From Streptomyces sp. B93 (lineage in GTDB: Bacteria; Actinomycetota; Actinomycetes; Streptomycetales; Streptomycetaceae), in NCBI RefSeq assembly GCF_018070565.1, contig NZ_JAGPXL010000012.1:62001-126000 (forward strand): 64,000 nucleotides of DNA, in the 5' to 3' direction. Position numbers and translations under genes: made by a program. The notes below the pieces were generated by a model. The model was not told the DNA's origin. It saw nothing but the letters and a program-made list of their open reading frames with translations, and searched no databases. Position 1 is the stretch's first letter; the number at the start of each line of letters is the position of its first letter. Below, piece after piece: positions 36,603-47,700 of this stretch.

Positions 36603-38255
36603 ATGAACTCCGGACAGCTGTCCCGCCGCCAGATACTCGCCGCCGCGGGCTTCGCCTCGCTCGCCGCCCTCACCGGCTGCGGCAGCGGCGACGACGGCGG
36701 CGACCCCAAGGACCTCACCAGGAAACGACACGGCGCGATGAAGAACTACCGCGTCGGCGACCGCTTCAAGGCCGCCAGGCCGCTGTCGTTCTCCGTGCTG
36801 CACAACGACAACCCGACCTACCCCATGAAGGACGGCTGGCTGTTCTGGAAGGAACTCACCCGCCGCACCGGCATCACCCTCAAGCCCGTCAACGTCCCCC
36901 TCAGCGACTACGAGAAGAAGCGCAGCCTCCTCATCGGCGCGGGCGACGCGCCCCTGCTGATCCCCAAGACGTACCACCCGTCCGAGGTCGCCTTCGTCTC
37001 CTCCGGCGCGATCCTCCCGGTCAGCGACTACACCCACCTCATGCCGCACTTCCAGGACACCGTCAAGAAGTGGAACCTGGCGCCCGAGCTGGACTCGATC
37101 CGCCAGTCCGACGGCAAGTTCTACCTGCTGCCCGGCCTGCACGAGAAGGTCAAGTCCGGCTACTCCCTCGCCCTGCGCACCGACGTCCTGGACCGGCTGG
37201 GCCTCGCGGCGCCCACCACCTGGGACGAGGTGTACGACGTCTTCAAGGCGGTCAAGGCCGAGTACCCCGACCGCTACCCCTTCTCCGACCGCTGGAGCAC
37301 CAACACCCCCTTCCCCGCCGGTGCCCTGACCCGCTACCTGGGCCAGGCGTACGGCGTCAAGGCGGGCTGGGCCTACGCCAACACCAGCTGGGACGCGGGG
37401 CAGAAGCGGTTCGTCTTCACCGGCGCCACCGACGCCTACCGGCAGTTCGTGGAGTACCTGCGCAGACTGGTCGCCGAGAAGCTGATGGACCCCGAGAGCT
37501 TCACCCAGACCGACGACGAGGCCGTGAAGAAGCTCCTGTCGGAACGGTCCTTCTCGATCAGCGCCAACCCGCAGGAGCTGGTGCAGAACTACCGCTACAA
37601 CCTCACCAAGCAGGTCGAGGGCGCCACCATCGACATGATCCCGGTACCGCTCGGCCCCGCCGGGCCGGTGGTCCTCGGCGGCTCCCGCCTGGAGAACGGC
37701 GTGATGATCTCCAGCAAGGCGCTGGACGGCGACGACTTCGTCGCGCTGATGCAGTTCGTGGACTGGCTCTGGTATTCCGACGAGGGCCAGCGGTTCTGCA
37801 AGTGGGGCGTCGAGGGCACCACCTACCAGCACTCCGGCGGCCGCTACGAACTCGCCGACGGCATCAGCCTCATGGGCTCCGACCCGGACGCCCCGAAGGA
37901 CCTCCAGAAGGACTTCGGCTTCTTCAACGGCGTCTTCACCTACGGCGGCAGCTGGGACCTGGTCTCCTCCTCCTTCAGCCCGGACGAGAAGGAGTTCGAG
38001 GACACCATGGCCCAGCGCGAACAGCTCCCCGTCGACCCCGCCCACCCCCTGAAGTCCACCGAGCAGGAACAGGCCACCCTCTGGGACACCCCGCTCAAGG
38101 ACCACGTCACCCAGAACACCCTCCAGTTCATCCTCGGCAAGCGCCCGCTGTCCGAGTGGGACGACTACGTCTCCGAACTGAAGGCCAAGAACATGGACCG
38201 CTTCATCGAGCTGCACCACACGGCGTACGAGCGGTTCCGGAAGGAGCACGCATGA
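36603..38255 (+). CDS. Extracellular sugar-binding lipoprotein of the ABC importer
   Basis: A 550-residue solute-binding protein. The N-terminus SRRQILAAAGFASLAALTGCGSG combines a twin-arginine signal with a lipobox (Cys near residue 29), so it should be exported folded and lipid-anchored. The length is that of LplA/YtcQ-type binding proteins for oligosaccharides (about 500-560), larger than disaccharide-binding types. The ATG has AGGGAGC upstream. The end overlaps the GH39 gene by 4 bp (ATGA), linking import and hydrolysis. Confidence 0.92.
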   Translation: MNSGQLSRRQILAAAGFASLAALTGCGSGDDGGDPKDLTRKRHGAMKNYRVGDRFKAARPLSFSVLHNDNPTYPMKDGWLFWKELTRRTGITLKPVNVPLSDYEKKRSLLIGAGDAPLLIPKTYHPSEVAFVSSGAILPVSDYTHLMPHFQDTVKKWNLAPELDSIRQSDGKFYLLPGLHEKVKSGYSLALRTDVLDRLGLAAPTTWDEVYDVFKAVKAEYPDRYPFSDRWSTNTPFPAGALTRYLGQAYGVKAGWAYANTSWDAGQKRFVFTGATDAYRQFVEYLRRLVAEKLMDPESFTQTDDEAVKKLLSERSFSISANPQELVQNYRYNLTKQVEGATIDMIPVPLGPAGPVVLGGSRLENGVMISSKALDGDDFVALMQFVDWLWYSDEGQRFCKWGVEGTTYQHSGGRYELADGISLMGSDPDAPKDLQKDFGFFNGVFTYGGSWDLVSSSFSPDEKEFEDTMAQREQLPVDPAHPLKSTEQEQATLWDTPLKDHVTQNTLQFILGKRPLSEWDDYVSELKAKNMDRFIELHHTAYERFRKEHA

Positions 38256-39763
38256 TCCACGTCCCCGCCGAGCCCCAGGGCGCCTTCCCCGACGCCTGGC
38301 GGTACTGCGTCGGCACCGGCCGCCTCGACCTCGCCCTGCGCCACGACTACCAGGAGTCCCTGCGCCTCCTCCAGCGCGACATCGGCTTCCGGTACCTGCG
38401 CGGCCACGGCCTGTTCAGCGACGGCATGGGCATCCACCGCCCCTACGAGTGGCAGGGCGCCCGGCACGTCCACCACAGCTTCACCTACGCCGACCAGGTC
38501 ATCGACGCCCTCCTCGACGCGGGCATCCGCCCCTTCCTCGAACTCGGGTTCATGCCGTCCGGCCTGGCCTCCGGCGACCTCACGGTGTTCTGGTGGCGCG
38601 GCAACGTCACCCCGCCCGCCGACTTCAAGGAGTGGGCGGCCCTGGTCCGCGCCACCCTCACCCACCTCATCGACCGCTACGGCGTCGACGAGGTCCGCAC
38701 CTGGCCCATCGAGGTGTGGAACGAACCCAACCTCCCCATGTTCTGGCTCGACACAGACGAGGCGGCGTACCACCGGCTCTACGAGATCACCGCGCACACC
38801 GTGAAGGAGGTCGACGCCGGACTCCAGGTCGGCGGGCCCGCGATCTCACCCGGCGCCGACGAGTGGCTGACCGGGTTCGCCGAGTTCGCCGAGCGGCGCA
38901 AGCCCCCCGTCGACTTCGTCTCCCGGCACGCCTACGCCTCCGGCCCCGCCCAGCACGTCCCCTTCGGCAGCCACCAGACCCTGGCCCCCGCCGGCGACCT
39001 GCTCGACCAGTTCGCCGCGCCGCGCCGCGTCCTCGAGGACACCTCCCTGGCCGGACTGCCCGTGCACATCACCGAGTTCAACTCCTCCTACTGCCCCGAC
39101 AACCTCATCCACGACACCGCCCTCAACGCCGCCTACCTCGCCCCCGTCGTCACCGGCGGGCACGCGCACGCCGACTCCTTCTCCTACTGGACGTTCAGCG
39201 ACGTCTTCGAGGAGGCGGGCGTGCCGACCGCGCTCTTCCACGGCGGCTTCGGGCTGCTCACCCACCGGCAGGTCCGCAAACCGACGTACCACCTGTACGC
39301 CTTCCTGGCCCGCTCCGGCGAGGAACTGCTGGCCCGGGGCGACGACCACCTGGTCACCCGGCACCGCGACGGCCGCGTCGCCGTGCTCGCCTGGGCACCG
39401 GTCGACGCCTCCGGCGAGACCCCCGGCCCCGACGGACACACCCTCCGGCTGTCCCTCCCCCTCGCCGGGGCGGAGGCCTTCGTACGACGCTCCTCCGTGG
39501 ACGAGGAACGCGGCAACGCCTACACCGCCTGGCGGCACATGGGCAGCCCCCGCTCACCCAGGCCCGCCCAGCTGGACATGCTGTACGACGCGGCCGAACC
39601 CGCCCGCTCCCACGCCCGCGTCCCCGTGACCGAGGGACGGGCGGAGCTGACGCTCACCCTGGCCCGCCACGAGGTCACCCTCGTCGAGCTGACCCCCGTC
39701 GAGGACGAGACACCGCCCTGGTGGGACGAGCGGCGGCTGCTCGGCGGGAACCCCGCACCGTGA
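38252..39763 (+). CDS. GH39 beta-xylosidase
   Basis: A 503-residue intracellular glycoside hydrolase family 39 enzyme that releases xylose from xylo-oligosaccharides. The acid/base Glu is in WPIEVWNEPNLPMFW (near residue 157), and the nucleophile Glu is in VHITEFNSSYCPDN (near 273). The N-terminal RYLRGHGLFSDGMGIHR block is conserved in the family. There is no signal peptide, in keeping with import by the upstream ABC system. It overlaps both neighbours by 4 bp. Confidence 0.92.
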   Translation: MIHVPAEPQGAFPDAWRYCVGTGRLDLALRHDYQESLRLLQRDIGFRYLRGHGLFSDGMGIHRPYEWQGARHVHHSFTYADQVIDALLDAGIRPFLELGFMPSGLASGDLTVFWWRGNVTPPADFKEWAALVRATLTHLIDRYGVDEVRTWPIEVWNEPNLPMFWLDTDEAAYHRLYEITAHTVKEVDAGLQVGGPAISPGADEWLTGFAEFAERRKPPVDFVSRHAYASGPAQHVPFGSHQTLAPAGDLLDQFAAPRRVLEDTSLAGLPVHITEFNSSYCPDNLIHDTALNAAYLAPVVTGGHAHADSFSYWTFSDVFEEAGVPTALFHGGFGLLTHRQVRKPTYHLYAFLARSGEELLARGDDHLVTRHRDGRVAVLAWAPVDASGETPGPDGHTLRLSLPLAGAEAFVRRSSVDEERGNAYTAWRHMGSPRSPRPAQLDMLYDAAEPARSHARVPVTEGRAELTLTLARHEVTLVELTPVEDETPPWWDERRLLGGNPAP

Positions 39764-40437
39764 GCACGACGACGGACTTCGGCGCGGGCCCCCTGTCCCG
39801 CGCCGCCGCCCTGATCCACACCCTCGTCACCGTCGAGGCGCTGCTGCTCCTCGCCGCCGCCCCGGGCCCAGCAGGACTGCTCCTGCTGGGCCCGGACCCC
39901 GCCAACCTCCCCCTCGCCGCGCTCTGCCTCCTCCCGCTCGGCCCCGCCCTGTCCGCCGCCGTCTACGCCCTGCACCACCGCGACCGCGACCTCACCGACC
40001 TCCACCCTGCCCGCGCCTACCGGCGAGGCTGGCGGCTCAACGCCCTGCCCGCGCTGAAGCTGTGGGCCCCGCTGCTGGCCTGGCTGACGGTGATCGCCTT
40101 CACCCTGACCCACTTCCCGGCCACCGGACTGCCCGGCTGGTGGGCGGCGCTCCTGGCGCTGACCGGCCTGGTCTCCCTGCTCTGGGGCGCCCACTCCCTC
40201 GTCCTGACCTCCCTGTTCACCTTCCGCGCCCGCGACACCGCCCGCCTCGCCGCGTACTACCTGCTCCGGCACGGCCGCGCCACCCTCGCCGCCGCGTCCC
40301 TGCTGGTGCTGACCGCCACGGCGACCACCCTGCTGACCGAGGCCCTGCCCGCCCTGCTGGCCGCCCCGCTCCTGCTCTCCCTGCTGCACGGCAGCCGACC
40401 GGTGATCGCCGAGACCGAGGAGAACTTCACGGCATGA
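39760..40437 (+). CDS. YesL-like (DUF624) membrane protein
   Basis: A 225-residue integral membrane protein with about five hydrophobic helices. Its composition and its position between a CUT1 transporter and glycoside hydrolases match DUF624/YesL proteins, which accompany oligosaccharide-utilisation operons in Bacillus and Streptomyces. The GTG at 39760 overlaps the GH39 stop (GTGA), and the stop overlaps the broken GH42 start. The family's molecular role is unknown. The charged C-terminus ends AETEENFTA. Confidence 0.72.
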   Translation: MSTTTDFGAGPLSRAAALIHTLVTVEALLLLAAAPGPAGLLLLGPDPANLPLAALCLLPLGPALSAAVYALHHRDRDLTDLHPARAYRRGWRLNALPALKLWAPLLAWLTVIAFTLTHFPATGLPGWWAALLALTGLVSLLWGAHSLVLTSLFTFRARDTARLAAYYLLRHGRATLAAASLLVLTATATTLLTEALPALLAAPLLLSLLHGSRPVIAETEENFTA

Positions 40438-41413
40438 CGGCCCCCCGCACTCCCAAGATCCCCTACGGCGGCGACTACGACCCCGAGCAGTGGACGGAGG
40501 AAGTGGGGGACGAGGACCACCGCCTGTTCACCGAGGCCGGGATCGACACCCTCACGGTCGGCGTCTTCACCTGGTCCCTCACCCAACCGGGCCCGGACAC
40601 CTATGACTTCACGGCCCTCGACCGCGTCCTCGCCCGCGCCGCCGCCGAGGGCCGCCGCGTCTGCCCGGCGACCGGCACCGCCGCCGTCCCGCCGTGGCTG
40701 GCGAAACGCCACCCCGAGGTCAACCGCTGGGCGCCGCGACGCTGGGCGAGCGCACGCCCGCCCGGACGGCGCTCGTCTTCGACTGGGACAGCTGGTGGGC
40801 CCTGGAGACCCCCGACGGCCCGTCCCGGCTGGTCCGCTACCTGGACGTCGTCCACGCCCACTACCGGGCGGCACGGGAGGCGGGCGCGGACGTGGACGTG
40901 GTCCCGCACACGACGGACGTGGGCCACTACGACGTGGCCATGGCCCCCGCCCTCTACATGATCAAGGGTGACCTGGCACACCGGCTGGAGACGGAGGCAC
41001 GGCTCGTCTTCGAGATCGTGCGGCTGACCGGCGCCGAAGCGGTCGCGACCTACGGCACCGACTTCTACGCGGGCACGCCCGCCGTCACCCGCAACCGCCA
41101 CGGCGCCGGTGGCGGCGAGGCCTGGTACGTCGCGACGGTACTCGACCAGCGGGGCGTGGACCGGATCGCCCGCCGCGTCCTGTCCCGGCACGGCCTGCTG
41201 GGCCGGTACGCGGATCACCGCGGCGTGGAGACGGCGACCCGGATCGCCGCCGACGGCACGCCCCTGCTCTTCCTCCTCAACCACGCCCCCGCCCCGGCGT
41301 CGCTGACCGCGGCCGGCACGGCCGTCGACCTGCTGACCGGCAAACGGCTGGAGCGGGGCGGACCCCTGACGCTGGATCCGTACGGGGTGGCCGTCCTGCA
41401 CGCGGCTCAGTAG
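40434..41413 (+). pseudogene. GH42 beta-galactosidase, internally deleted and frameshifted
   Basis: The N-terminal 95 codons (IPYGGDYDPEQWTEEVGDED, then FTWSLTQPGPDTYDFTALD) and the C-terminal 220 codons (RTALVFDWDSWWALE, VATYGTDFYAGTPAVTRNR) are clearly GH42. They lie in different frames and meet near 40735-40760. Family members are about 650-690 residues, so roughly 280 codons covering most of the catalytic barrel, including both catalytic Glu, are missing. A second loss is suggested after KGDLAHRLE, where the normal Ala/Gly-rich segment is absent. No functional enzyme is expected. Confidence 0.85.
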
Positions 41414-43386
41414 ATGCGCCGCCCGCGCGCGTCGGGCACCCCCGACTTCCGGAAGAAGTAGCTGTTGACCTGGTCCCGCCACTCCCGGGCCGACCGCAGC
41501 TGCTCCTCGTACAGCTCCGCCACGCGCGCGTGCCGCGCCGGTTCCATGAGGCCGGCCAGCGAGCCCCACACCTCCCTGGCCGCCTCCACCTCGGCGACGC
41601 CCTCGAAGCGGGTGTCGTAGATGTGCTGGATCAGGGTGGAGCCACCGCGCAGGACGTGCCCGTAGGGGAGGTGATGGAAGAAGAGCGCCAGCTCGTCGGG
41701 GCAGGTGTCGGGCGACTCGTACACCTCGGCCCACACCTTGGCGTACTGCGCCGCGTACCCGGTGCCGGTGGCGGCGCTGCGGTCGACGCCGACGCCGTCA
41801 CGGTCGGCGAAGTGGTAGGTGCCCCAGGGGCTGTACTCGTACCCGTCGACGCTCGGCCCGTAGTGGTGCCCCGGCTGCACCATGAACCCGACCCCGAGCG
41901 GGGCGGTGTACTTCTCGTACGTCCGCCAGGAACCGTCGAGCACGGCGTGCACCCCGTCGACCAGCCGCTCGGGGGCGTCGGGGTGGGTGAGGCCGATCCA
42001 CTCGCGCAGAACGTCCCCTGGACCGGCACCGGGGTCCCAGGCGAGCCGGCCGAAGGTGTAGAGGTTGGCCTGGGCGAGCGGGTGTCCGGTCCAGTACGGG
42101 TCGTCCCCGGCGTTGGACACGGCGACGAGACCGTCCGCGAGCGCCCCCACGGCCGTCTCGGCGTCGGGCCGGAACCGCAGCACCTCGCTCCACATCGGCC
42201 CCAGCCAGCAGACGTGCCGCTGCTGCCCGGTGTACTCCTGGGTGGCCTGGAACTCCACCGCGAGCCGGGTCCGGGGCATCGCCCCGATGACGGGCGACAC
42301 CGGCTCACGCACCTGGAAGTCCATGGGCCCGTGCTTGACCTGGAGCACGGCGTTGGCGGCGAACCCCCCGTCCAGCGGCGCGAAGTGGTCGTACGCCGCG
42401 CGCGCCCGGTCGGTGGAGCGGTCCCGCCAGTCCTGACGGTGGTCGTAGACGAAGGCCCGCCAGTGGACCGTACCGCCGTACGGCTCCAGCGCGGCGGCCA
42501 GCATGTTGGCGCCGTCGGCGTGACTGCGCCCGTAGGCGAAGGGCCCCGGCTGCCCCTCGGAGTCGGCCTTGACGACGTACCCCCCGAAGTCGGGTACGGA
42601 CTCGTACACCCGGGCGGTCGCCTCGGCCCACCACCCCCGCACCCCGGCATCCAGCGGATCTGCGGTGGCCAGCCCTCCCAGCACGACCGGCGCGGCGAAG
42701 GTGACGGAGAGGTGGGTGCGGATGCCGTAGCCGCGGAACTGCTCGGCGAGCGCGGCGACGTCACCGATCCGGTCGGTGAGCAGATGTGCCTCGGTCTCGT
42801 GCACGTTGACGTTGTTCACGGCCACCGCGTTGATCCCGCAGGCGGCAAGGAGCCGGGCGTACGCCCGCACCCGCTCCCACTGCTCGCGCGCCCGCCCGTC
42901 CACCCAGAACAGCGATCCACCCGCGTACCCCCGCTCCACCTGCCCCATCACGGGATGCACGGCCACGTTGTCCCAGTGGTCCAGCATGCGCAGCGCCACC
43001 GCCGGACGATGGATCTCGGCGGGCCGCTCCCCGCGGAAGGCGTCCTCCCCGAGCCGTACGACATGGAACAGCCCGTACAGCAGCCCGCGCCCCCCGGACG
43101 CGGTGACGACGGTCGTGCCACCCGAGCGCCCACAGGCGAACTCCTCGTCGCGGAATCCCCCCTCGGCCCGGAACACCAAGTCGTACGCCGACGCCCCCGA
43201 CCCGGGGGCGCGGTCCACCCCGCCCCCGAACCGGGCACACGCCCACTCCGCTTCACCGTGCACCGTCTCCACGAGCGGCCCGGAACCCTGGATCAACGTC
43301 CGCCGGGACCCGACCGCCCGGAAGGCGCTGGGCGGCAGCCAGGCCGGGTCGACACCTTCGGGCAGGGCGGGCACGGTGAAGGGCAT
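41407..43386 (-). CDS. GH67 alpha-glucuronidase
   Basis: A 659-residue enzyme that cleaves 4-O-methylglucuronic acid from the ends of xylo-oligosaccharides. The family blocks are LRMLDHWDNVAVHPVMGQVERGYAG, GGYVVKADSEGQPGPFAYGR, VLQVKHGPMDFQVREPVSP, EFQATQEYTGQ and FMVQPGHHYGPSVDGYEYSPWGTYHFAD. The conserved Asp/Glu of KADSEGQP and of FQVREP are the expected catalytic region. It has no signal sequence and so is intracellular. The ATG at 43386 (MPFTVP) is chosen. The upstream open frame is non-coding. It is convergent with the hemicellulose operon and overlaps the end of the GH42 relic by 7 bp. Confidence 0.93.
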   Translation of the reverse strand: MPFTVPALPEGVDPAWLPPSAFRAVGSRRTLIQGSGPLVETVHGEAEWACARFGGGVDRAPGSGASAYDLVFRAEGGFRDEEFACGRSGGTTVVTASGGRGLLYGLFHVVRLGEDAFRGERPAEIHRPAVALRMLDHWDNVAVHPVMGQVERGYAGGSLFWVDGRAREQWERVRAYARLLAACGINAVAVNNVNVHETEAHLLTDRIGDVAALAEQFRGYGIRTHLSVTFAAPVVLGGLATADPLDAGVRGWWAEATARVYESVPDFGGYVVKADSEGQPGPFAYGRSHADGANMLAAALEPYGGTVHWRAFVYDHRQDWRDRSTDRARAAYDHFAPLDGGFAANAVLQVKHGPMDFQVREPVSPVIGAMPRTRLAVEFQATQEYTGQQRHVCWLGPMWSEVLRFRPDAETAVGALADGLVAVSNAGDDPYWTGHPLAQANLYTFGRLAWDPGAGPGDVLREWIGLTHPDAPERLVDGVHAVLDGSWRTYEKYTAPLGVGFMVQPGHHYGPSVDGYEYSPWGTYHFADRDGVGVDRSAATGTGYAAQYAKVWAEVYESPDTCPDELALFFHHLPYGHVLRGGSTLIQHIYDTRFEGVAEVEAAREVWGSLAGLMEPARHARVAELYEEQLRSAREWRDQVNSYFFRKSGVPDARGRRIY

Positions 43387-43454
43387 GACGGCTCCAACCG
43401 GGTGGGCTCGGCTCGATGACGGGGTTGGCTGAGCCTTACCAAGGTGGTGGGAGA

Positions 43455-44621
43455 TCATGCGGCGCGAGTGGTGTCGGCGCGTGGCCCGTGGTCCGAGGGG
43501 CGTGAGGCGGGGGTACGGCGAATGGCGATGAGGGCGGCGTCGTCGCCCAGGCGTCCGCCGGTGTGGGCGAGCAGGTCGCGTTGGATGTGGCGGAGCAGGA
43601 CCTTGGGAGAGCAGCCGGTCCACTGGGCGGCGCGCTTCTTGAAGGGGTAGAAGGCGCCGTCACGGTCGCGGGCCTCGATGGCGCCATCGGTGTAGAGAAG
43701 GAGGGTGTCCCCGGCGCCGAAGGGCACCGCGTCGAGGGTGTAGAGGCCGGAAGCGGACAGGCCGAGGCCGAGCGGGGGCGCGGGGGTGAGGTCGGGGACG
43801 GCCACGGCACTGCCCGGACGCAGCAGCAGGGGCGCGGGGTGGCCGCAGCTGGTCATCCGGATGACCGGGTCGTCGTCGGGGATCTCCAGCAGGAGAGCCG
43901 TCACGAAGCGTTCCCCCGTCTCCTCGACGGGTTCGAAGTCGGCGAGGTAGCGGACGACGCTCCGCTCCAGGGCGGCGGCCAGTTCGGGCAGGCTGGAGTG
44001 CTGGTGGGCGGCCTCGCGGAACGCGCCGAGCAGGAGGGCGGCCTCGCCGATGGCGGGCAGGCCCTTGCCCCGCACGTCCCCGATCATCACGCGGGTCGCG
44101 TGATCGGTACGGGCCGCGGCGTACAGATCCCCGCCGATCTCGGCCTCGTCCTCGGCGGCCAGGTACAGACTGGCCAGCTGGAGCGGGCCGAGCGTACCGG
44201 GCAGCGGCCACAGCAGCACGTGCTGGGCCGCCTCGGCGACCGACCGTACCTGCGCGAGCCTGCGTGCGCTGCGGTCGCGCACCACGCACAGGAGCACGAC
44301 CAGGCACGAGAGCACCGTGAGAGCCACCAGTTGCATGATCAGGGCCCGGGAGAACAGCAGGCCGGAGTTCCAGCCGATGAGGGCCTGCGCACCCACGGCC
44401 AGCGCCCCCACGCCTCCGGTCACCCAAGGGCCCTCGGACCAGGCGATGAGCGCGGGCGCGATCACCAGCAGGGGGCCGAGGACGATCTTCGTCGTGCTCA
44501 CGATGTCCAGGGCGGTGATCAGGCCGATGAGCATGAGCGTGATCGGCAGCAGTACGTGGCTCGGTGGCCACGGTTGCCCGAGGTCGGCCAAGCGTCGCTC
44601 TCCTCGGCTCATACCTCCCAC
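43455..44621 (-). CDS. Membrane PP2C/SpoIIE-type protein phosphatase
   Basis: A 388-residue protein. Three to four hydrophobic helices occupy residues about 20-120. The rest is a PP2C/SpoIIE phosphatase domain with metal-binding motifs GGDLYAA, IGDVRGKG, YTDGAIEARD and the terminal GDDAALIAIR. The short linker between membrane and catalytic parts (VRDRSARRLAQVRSVAEAAQ) is helical. It probably acts on an anti-sigma-factor antagonist in a partner-switching pathway. No sigma factor or anti-sigma gene is adjacent, so the target is unknown. It is not functionally linked to the sugar genes by sequence. Confidence 0.92.
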   Translation of the reverse strand: MGGMSRGERRLADLGQPWPPSHVLLPITLMLIGLITALDIVSTTKIVLGPLLVIAPALIAWSEGPWVTGGVGALAVGAQALIGWNSGLLFSRALIMQLVALTVLSCLVVLLCVVRDRSARRLAQVRSVAEAAQHVLLWPLPGTLGPLQLASLYLAAEDEAEIGGDLYAAARTDHATRVMIGDVRGKGLPAIGEAALLLGAFREAAHQHSSLPELAAALERSVVRYLADFEPVEETGERFVTALLLEIPDDDPVIRMTSCGHPAPLLLRPGSAVAVPDLTPAPPLGLGLSASGLYTLDAVPFGAGDTLLLYTDGAIEARDRDGAFYPFKKRAAQWTGCSPKVLLRHIQRDLLAHTGGRLGDDAALIAIRRTPASRPSDHGPRADTTRAA

Positions 44622-44732
44622 AGTGCACCAACACGGATCGGCCTGCGAGCGAGGACACCACGGGGCGAGGCCCCGGAGGAGGATGGCTCCGGGGCCTCGC
44701 CGATCAGCGGGTGAGGAAGGAAGGGAGGCGGG

Positions 44733-47700
44733 TCAGGCCAGGAGTTCCACCTCCGCGATCGTGGCCTCGCCCGCCAGGACCAGGCGGTACTTGGTGTACG
44801 TGCCCGGCTGGTTCACCGAGAAGGCGCGTAGCTGGCGGTCCCAGGCGAAGGACTCGCCGGAGCGTTCGTCGAGGGTGCGCCACTTGGTGCCGTCGTCGGA
44901 GGCCTGGAGCTTCCAGCCGGTCGGGGCCTTCGACCGGTCGGCGGGGGAGGTCAGCGTGTACTGGACCGCCTTCGTGCCCGACGGCACCGGCAGGTCCACC
45001 GACGTCGTCGTCGCCTCCGTCGCCGAGGTGTCGTCGAAGAGGGCGCCCGCGCCCTTCAGGACGTCCGCGCGCGGGTCCGGCTTCTGGTTGCCCTTGGTGA
45101 TGGAGACGGGGGACGCCTCGTCGCCCGTGCCCCACGACGACGGGCGCGGGCCCATGTCGAACTCCAGGACCCCGCCCTTGGCGAGCAGCGAGTGCGGCAG
45201 CGAGGTCGACGTCCAGGGGCGGCCGTTGACCTTCAGGCCCTGGACGTAGACGTTGCGCGCGTTGTTCTTCGGGGCGCGCACCACCAGGTCCTTGCCGTTC
45301 TCCAGGTGGACGGTCGCCTTGGTGAACAGCGGGGAGCCGATCGCGTACTCGCCGCTGCCCATTACCAGCGGGTAGAAGCCGAGGGCGGAGAACAGGTACC
45401 AGGCCGACTGCTCGCCGTTGTCCTCGTCGCCGTGGTAGCCCTGGCCGATCTCGCTGCCGGTGTAGAGCCGGGAGAGCACCTCACGGACGTTCTTCTGGGC
45501 CTTCCAGGGCTCACCCGCCGCGTCGTACATGTAGATGGCGTGGTGGGCGACCTGGTTGGAGTGGCCGTACATGCCCATCCGGACGTCGCGCGCCTCGGTC
45601 ATCTCGTGGATGACACCGCCGTAGGAGCCGACGAACTCGGGGGAGGCGGTCTCCGGGGTGCTGAAGTACTCGTCCAGCTTGTCCGCCAGGGCCTTCCGGC
45701 CGCCGTAGAGGTTCGCCAGGCCGCGGCTATCCTGCGGGGCGGTGAAGGCGTAGCCCCAGCCGTTGGTCTCCGTGTAGTCGTGGCCCCAGACGCGCGGGTC
45801 GTACTTCGAGGACTCCACGCGCCAGTCGCCCTTGGCGTCGCGGCCCTGGAAGAAGCCCGCCTCGGAGTCGAAGAGGTTGACGTAGTCCTGGGCGCGGTCC
45901 AGGAAGTACTCCGACTCCTCCTTGTAGCGCTTCTCGCCGGTCTCCCGGTACAGGGCCTGGCCCATCCTGGCGATGCCGTAGTCGTTCAGGTAGCCCTCCA
46001 GGGCCCAGGACAGGCCCTCGTGGGTGGCGGTGCTGGTGTAGCCGAGGAAGGGCGAGGTCGTCATGCCCTTGCGGCCCACGCCGCCCGACGGCGGTACGAC
46101 CGTCGCGTTCTTCACCGCCGCCTCGTACGCCGCCTTCGCGTCGAAGCCGACGCCCTTGACGTAGGCGTCGGCGAACGCCACGTCGGAGGAGGTGCCGGTC
46201 ATCAGGTCCGCGTAGCCGGGGGAGGACCAGCGTGAGGTCCAGCCGCCGTCCTTGTACTGCTGGACGAAGCCGTCGACCAGCTCACCCGCCTTCTTGGGGG
46301 TGAGGAAGGAGTACGCGGGCCACGTCGTCCGGTACGTGTCCCAGAAACCGTTGTTGACGTACACCTTGCCGTCGACGATCTTGGCGCCGGTGTGGGTGGG
46401 CGTGTCCGGGTTCGGCATGGGGGAGAAGGGCGAGGCGTACTTGTCCTTGCCGTCGACCTTCTCGAAGCCCGAGTTGGGGTAGAGGTAGAGGCGGTAGAGG
46501 CTGGAGTAGAGCGTCGTCAGCTGGTCCGGCGTCGCGCCCTCCACCTCGACCTTGCCGAGGATGCGGTCCCACTGGCGCTGCGCGGCGTCCCGCACGGCAC
46601 CGAACGACCTGCCCTCCGGGATCTCCTGGCGCAGGTTGTCCTTGGCCTGGTCGACGCTGATGAGCGAGGTCGCCAGCCGCAGGGTCACCGTGCGGTCGGC
46701 GCCCGCGTCGAAGCGCAGGTGGCCCTTGACGCCGCTGGAGGCGCCGTCGGTGACGGGCTTGTCGAAGACGCCGTAGACGAAGAGGCGGGTGGCACCGGTG
46801 GACAGACCGGACTTCACGTCCGAGTAGCCGGTGAAGGTGCCGCTGTCCTTGTCGAGGGTGAGGCCCGCCTGGTCGGTGACGTTGTCGAAGAGGACGCTGG
46901 CGTCGTCGGCGGGGTAGGTGAAGCGGAGCATCGCGGCGTGGTCGGTGGGCGTCATCTCCGCCTTGACGCCGTTCTCGAAGCGGACGCCGTAGTAGTACGG
47001 GCGGGCCGTCTCGTTCTCGTGGCGGAAGGGCAGGGCGCGGGCGGCGCGGGCGGTGTCCGGGGTGCCGGACGCGGCCGACGGCATCACCTGGAACGTCTGC
47101 CGGTCGCCCATCCACGGGCTCGGCTCATGGCTCGCGCTGAACGCCTGGATGGTGGGCAGGTTGTCCGCGTTGTTCGCCCGCTGGTAGTCGTACAGCCAGC
47201 TCAGCGTGCCCGCGTTGGTCACCGGCGTCCAGAAGTTGAAGCCGTGCGGCACGGCCGTCGCCGGGAAGTTGTTGCCGCGCGAGAAGCCACCGGTGGAGTT
47301 GGTGCCGCGGGTGGTGACCGCGTAGTCCGACAGATGGGCCTTCGGCTTCTCGGGGGCGACCGGCTTCAGCGACACGTCGTCGATCCAGCCCCGGAACTTC
47401 GCCGGGCCCTTGGGGGAGTCGTAGGCCAGCAGTACGCGGTCCACCGTCTTGCCCGCGGCGACCGAGCCGATCCGCGAGACGACGTTGTTCCACTGGTTGA
47501 CGTAGAGCACCTTCGCCGCGCCCTGCCCGCGCGGGGACAGCGGGAAGCCGTGCTGGTCGGTCGCCCGCAGCCCGCTCAGCGAGGTGCCGTCGGTGAACAC
47601 CAGGTCCACCGAGACGTTCGTGGCGTCGTAGTCCAGGTCGCCGTCGGCCATCGACGGGAAGATCCGGTACGACAGTTCGGTGTCCCGTCCGACGGCCACG

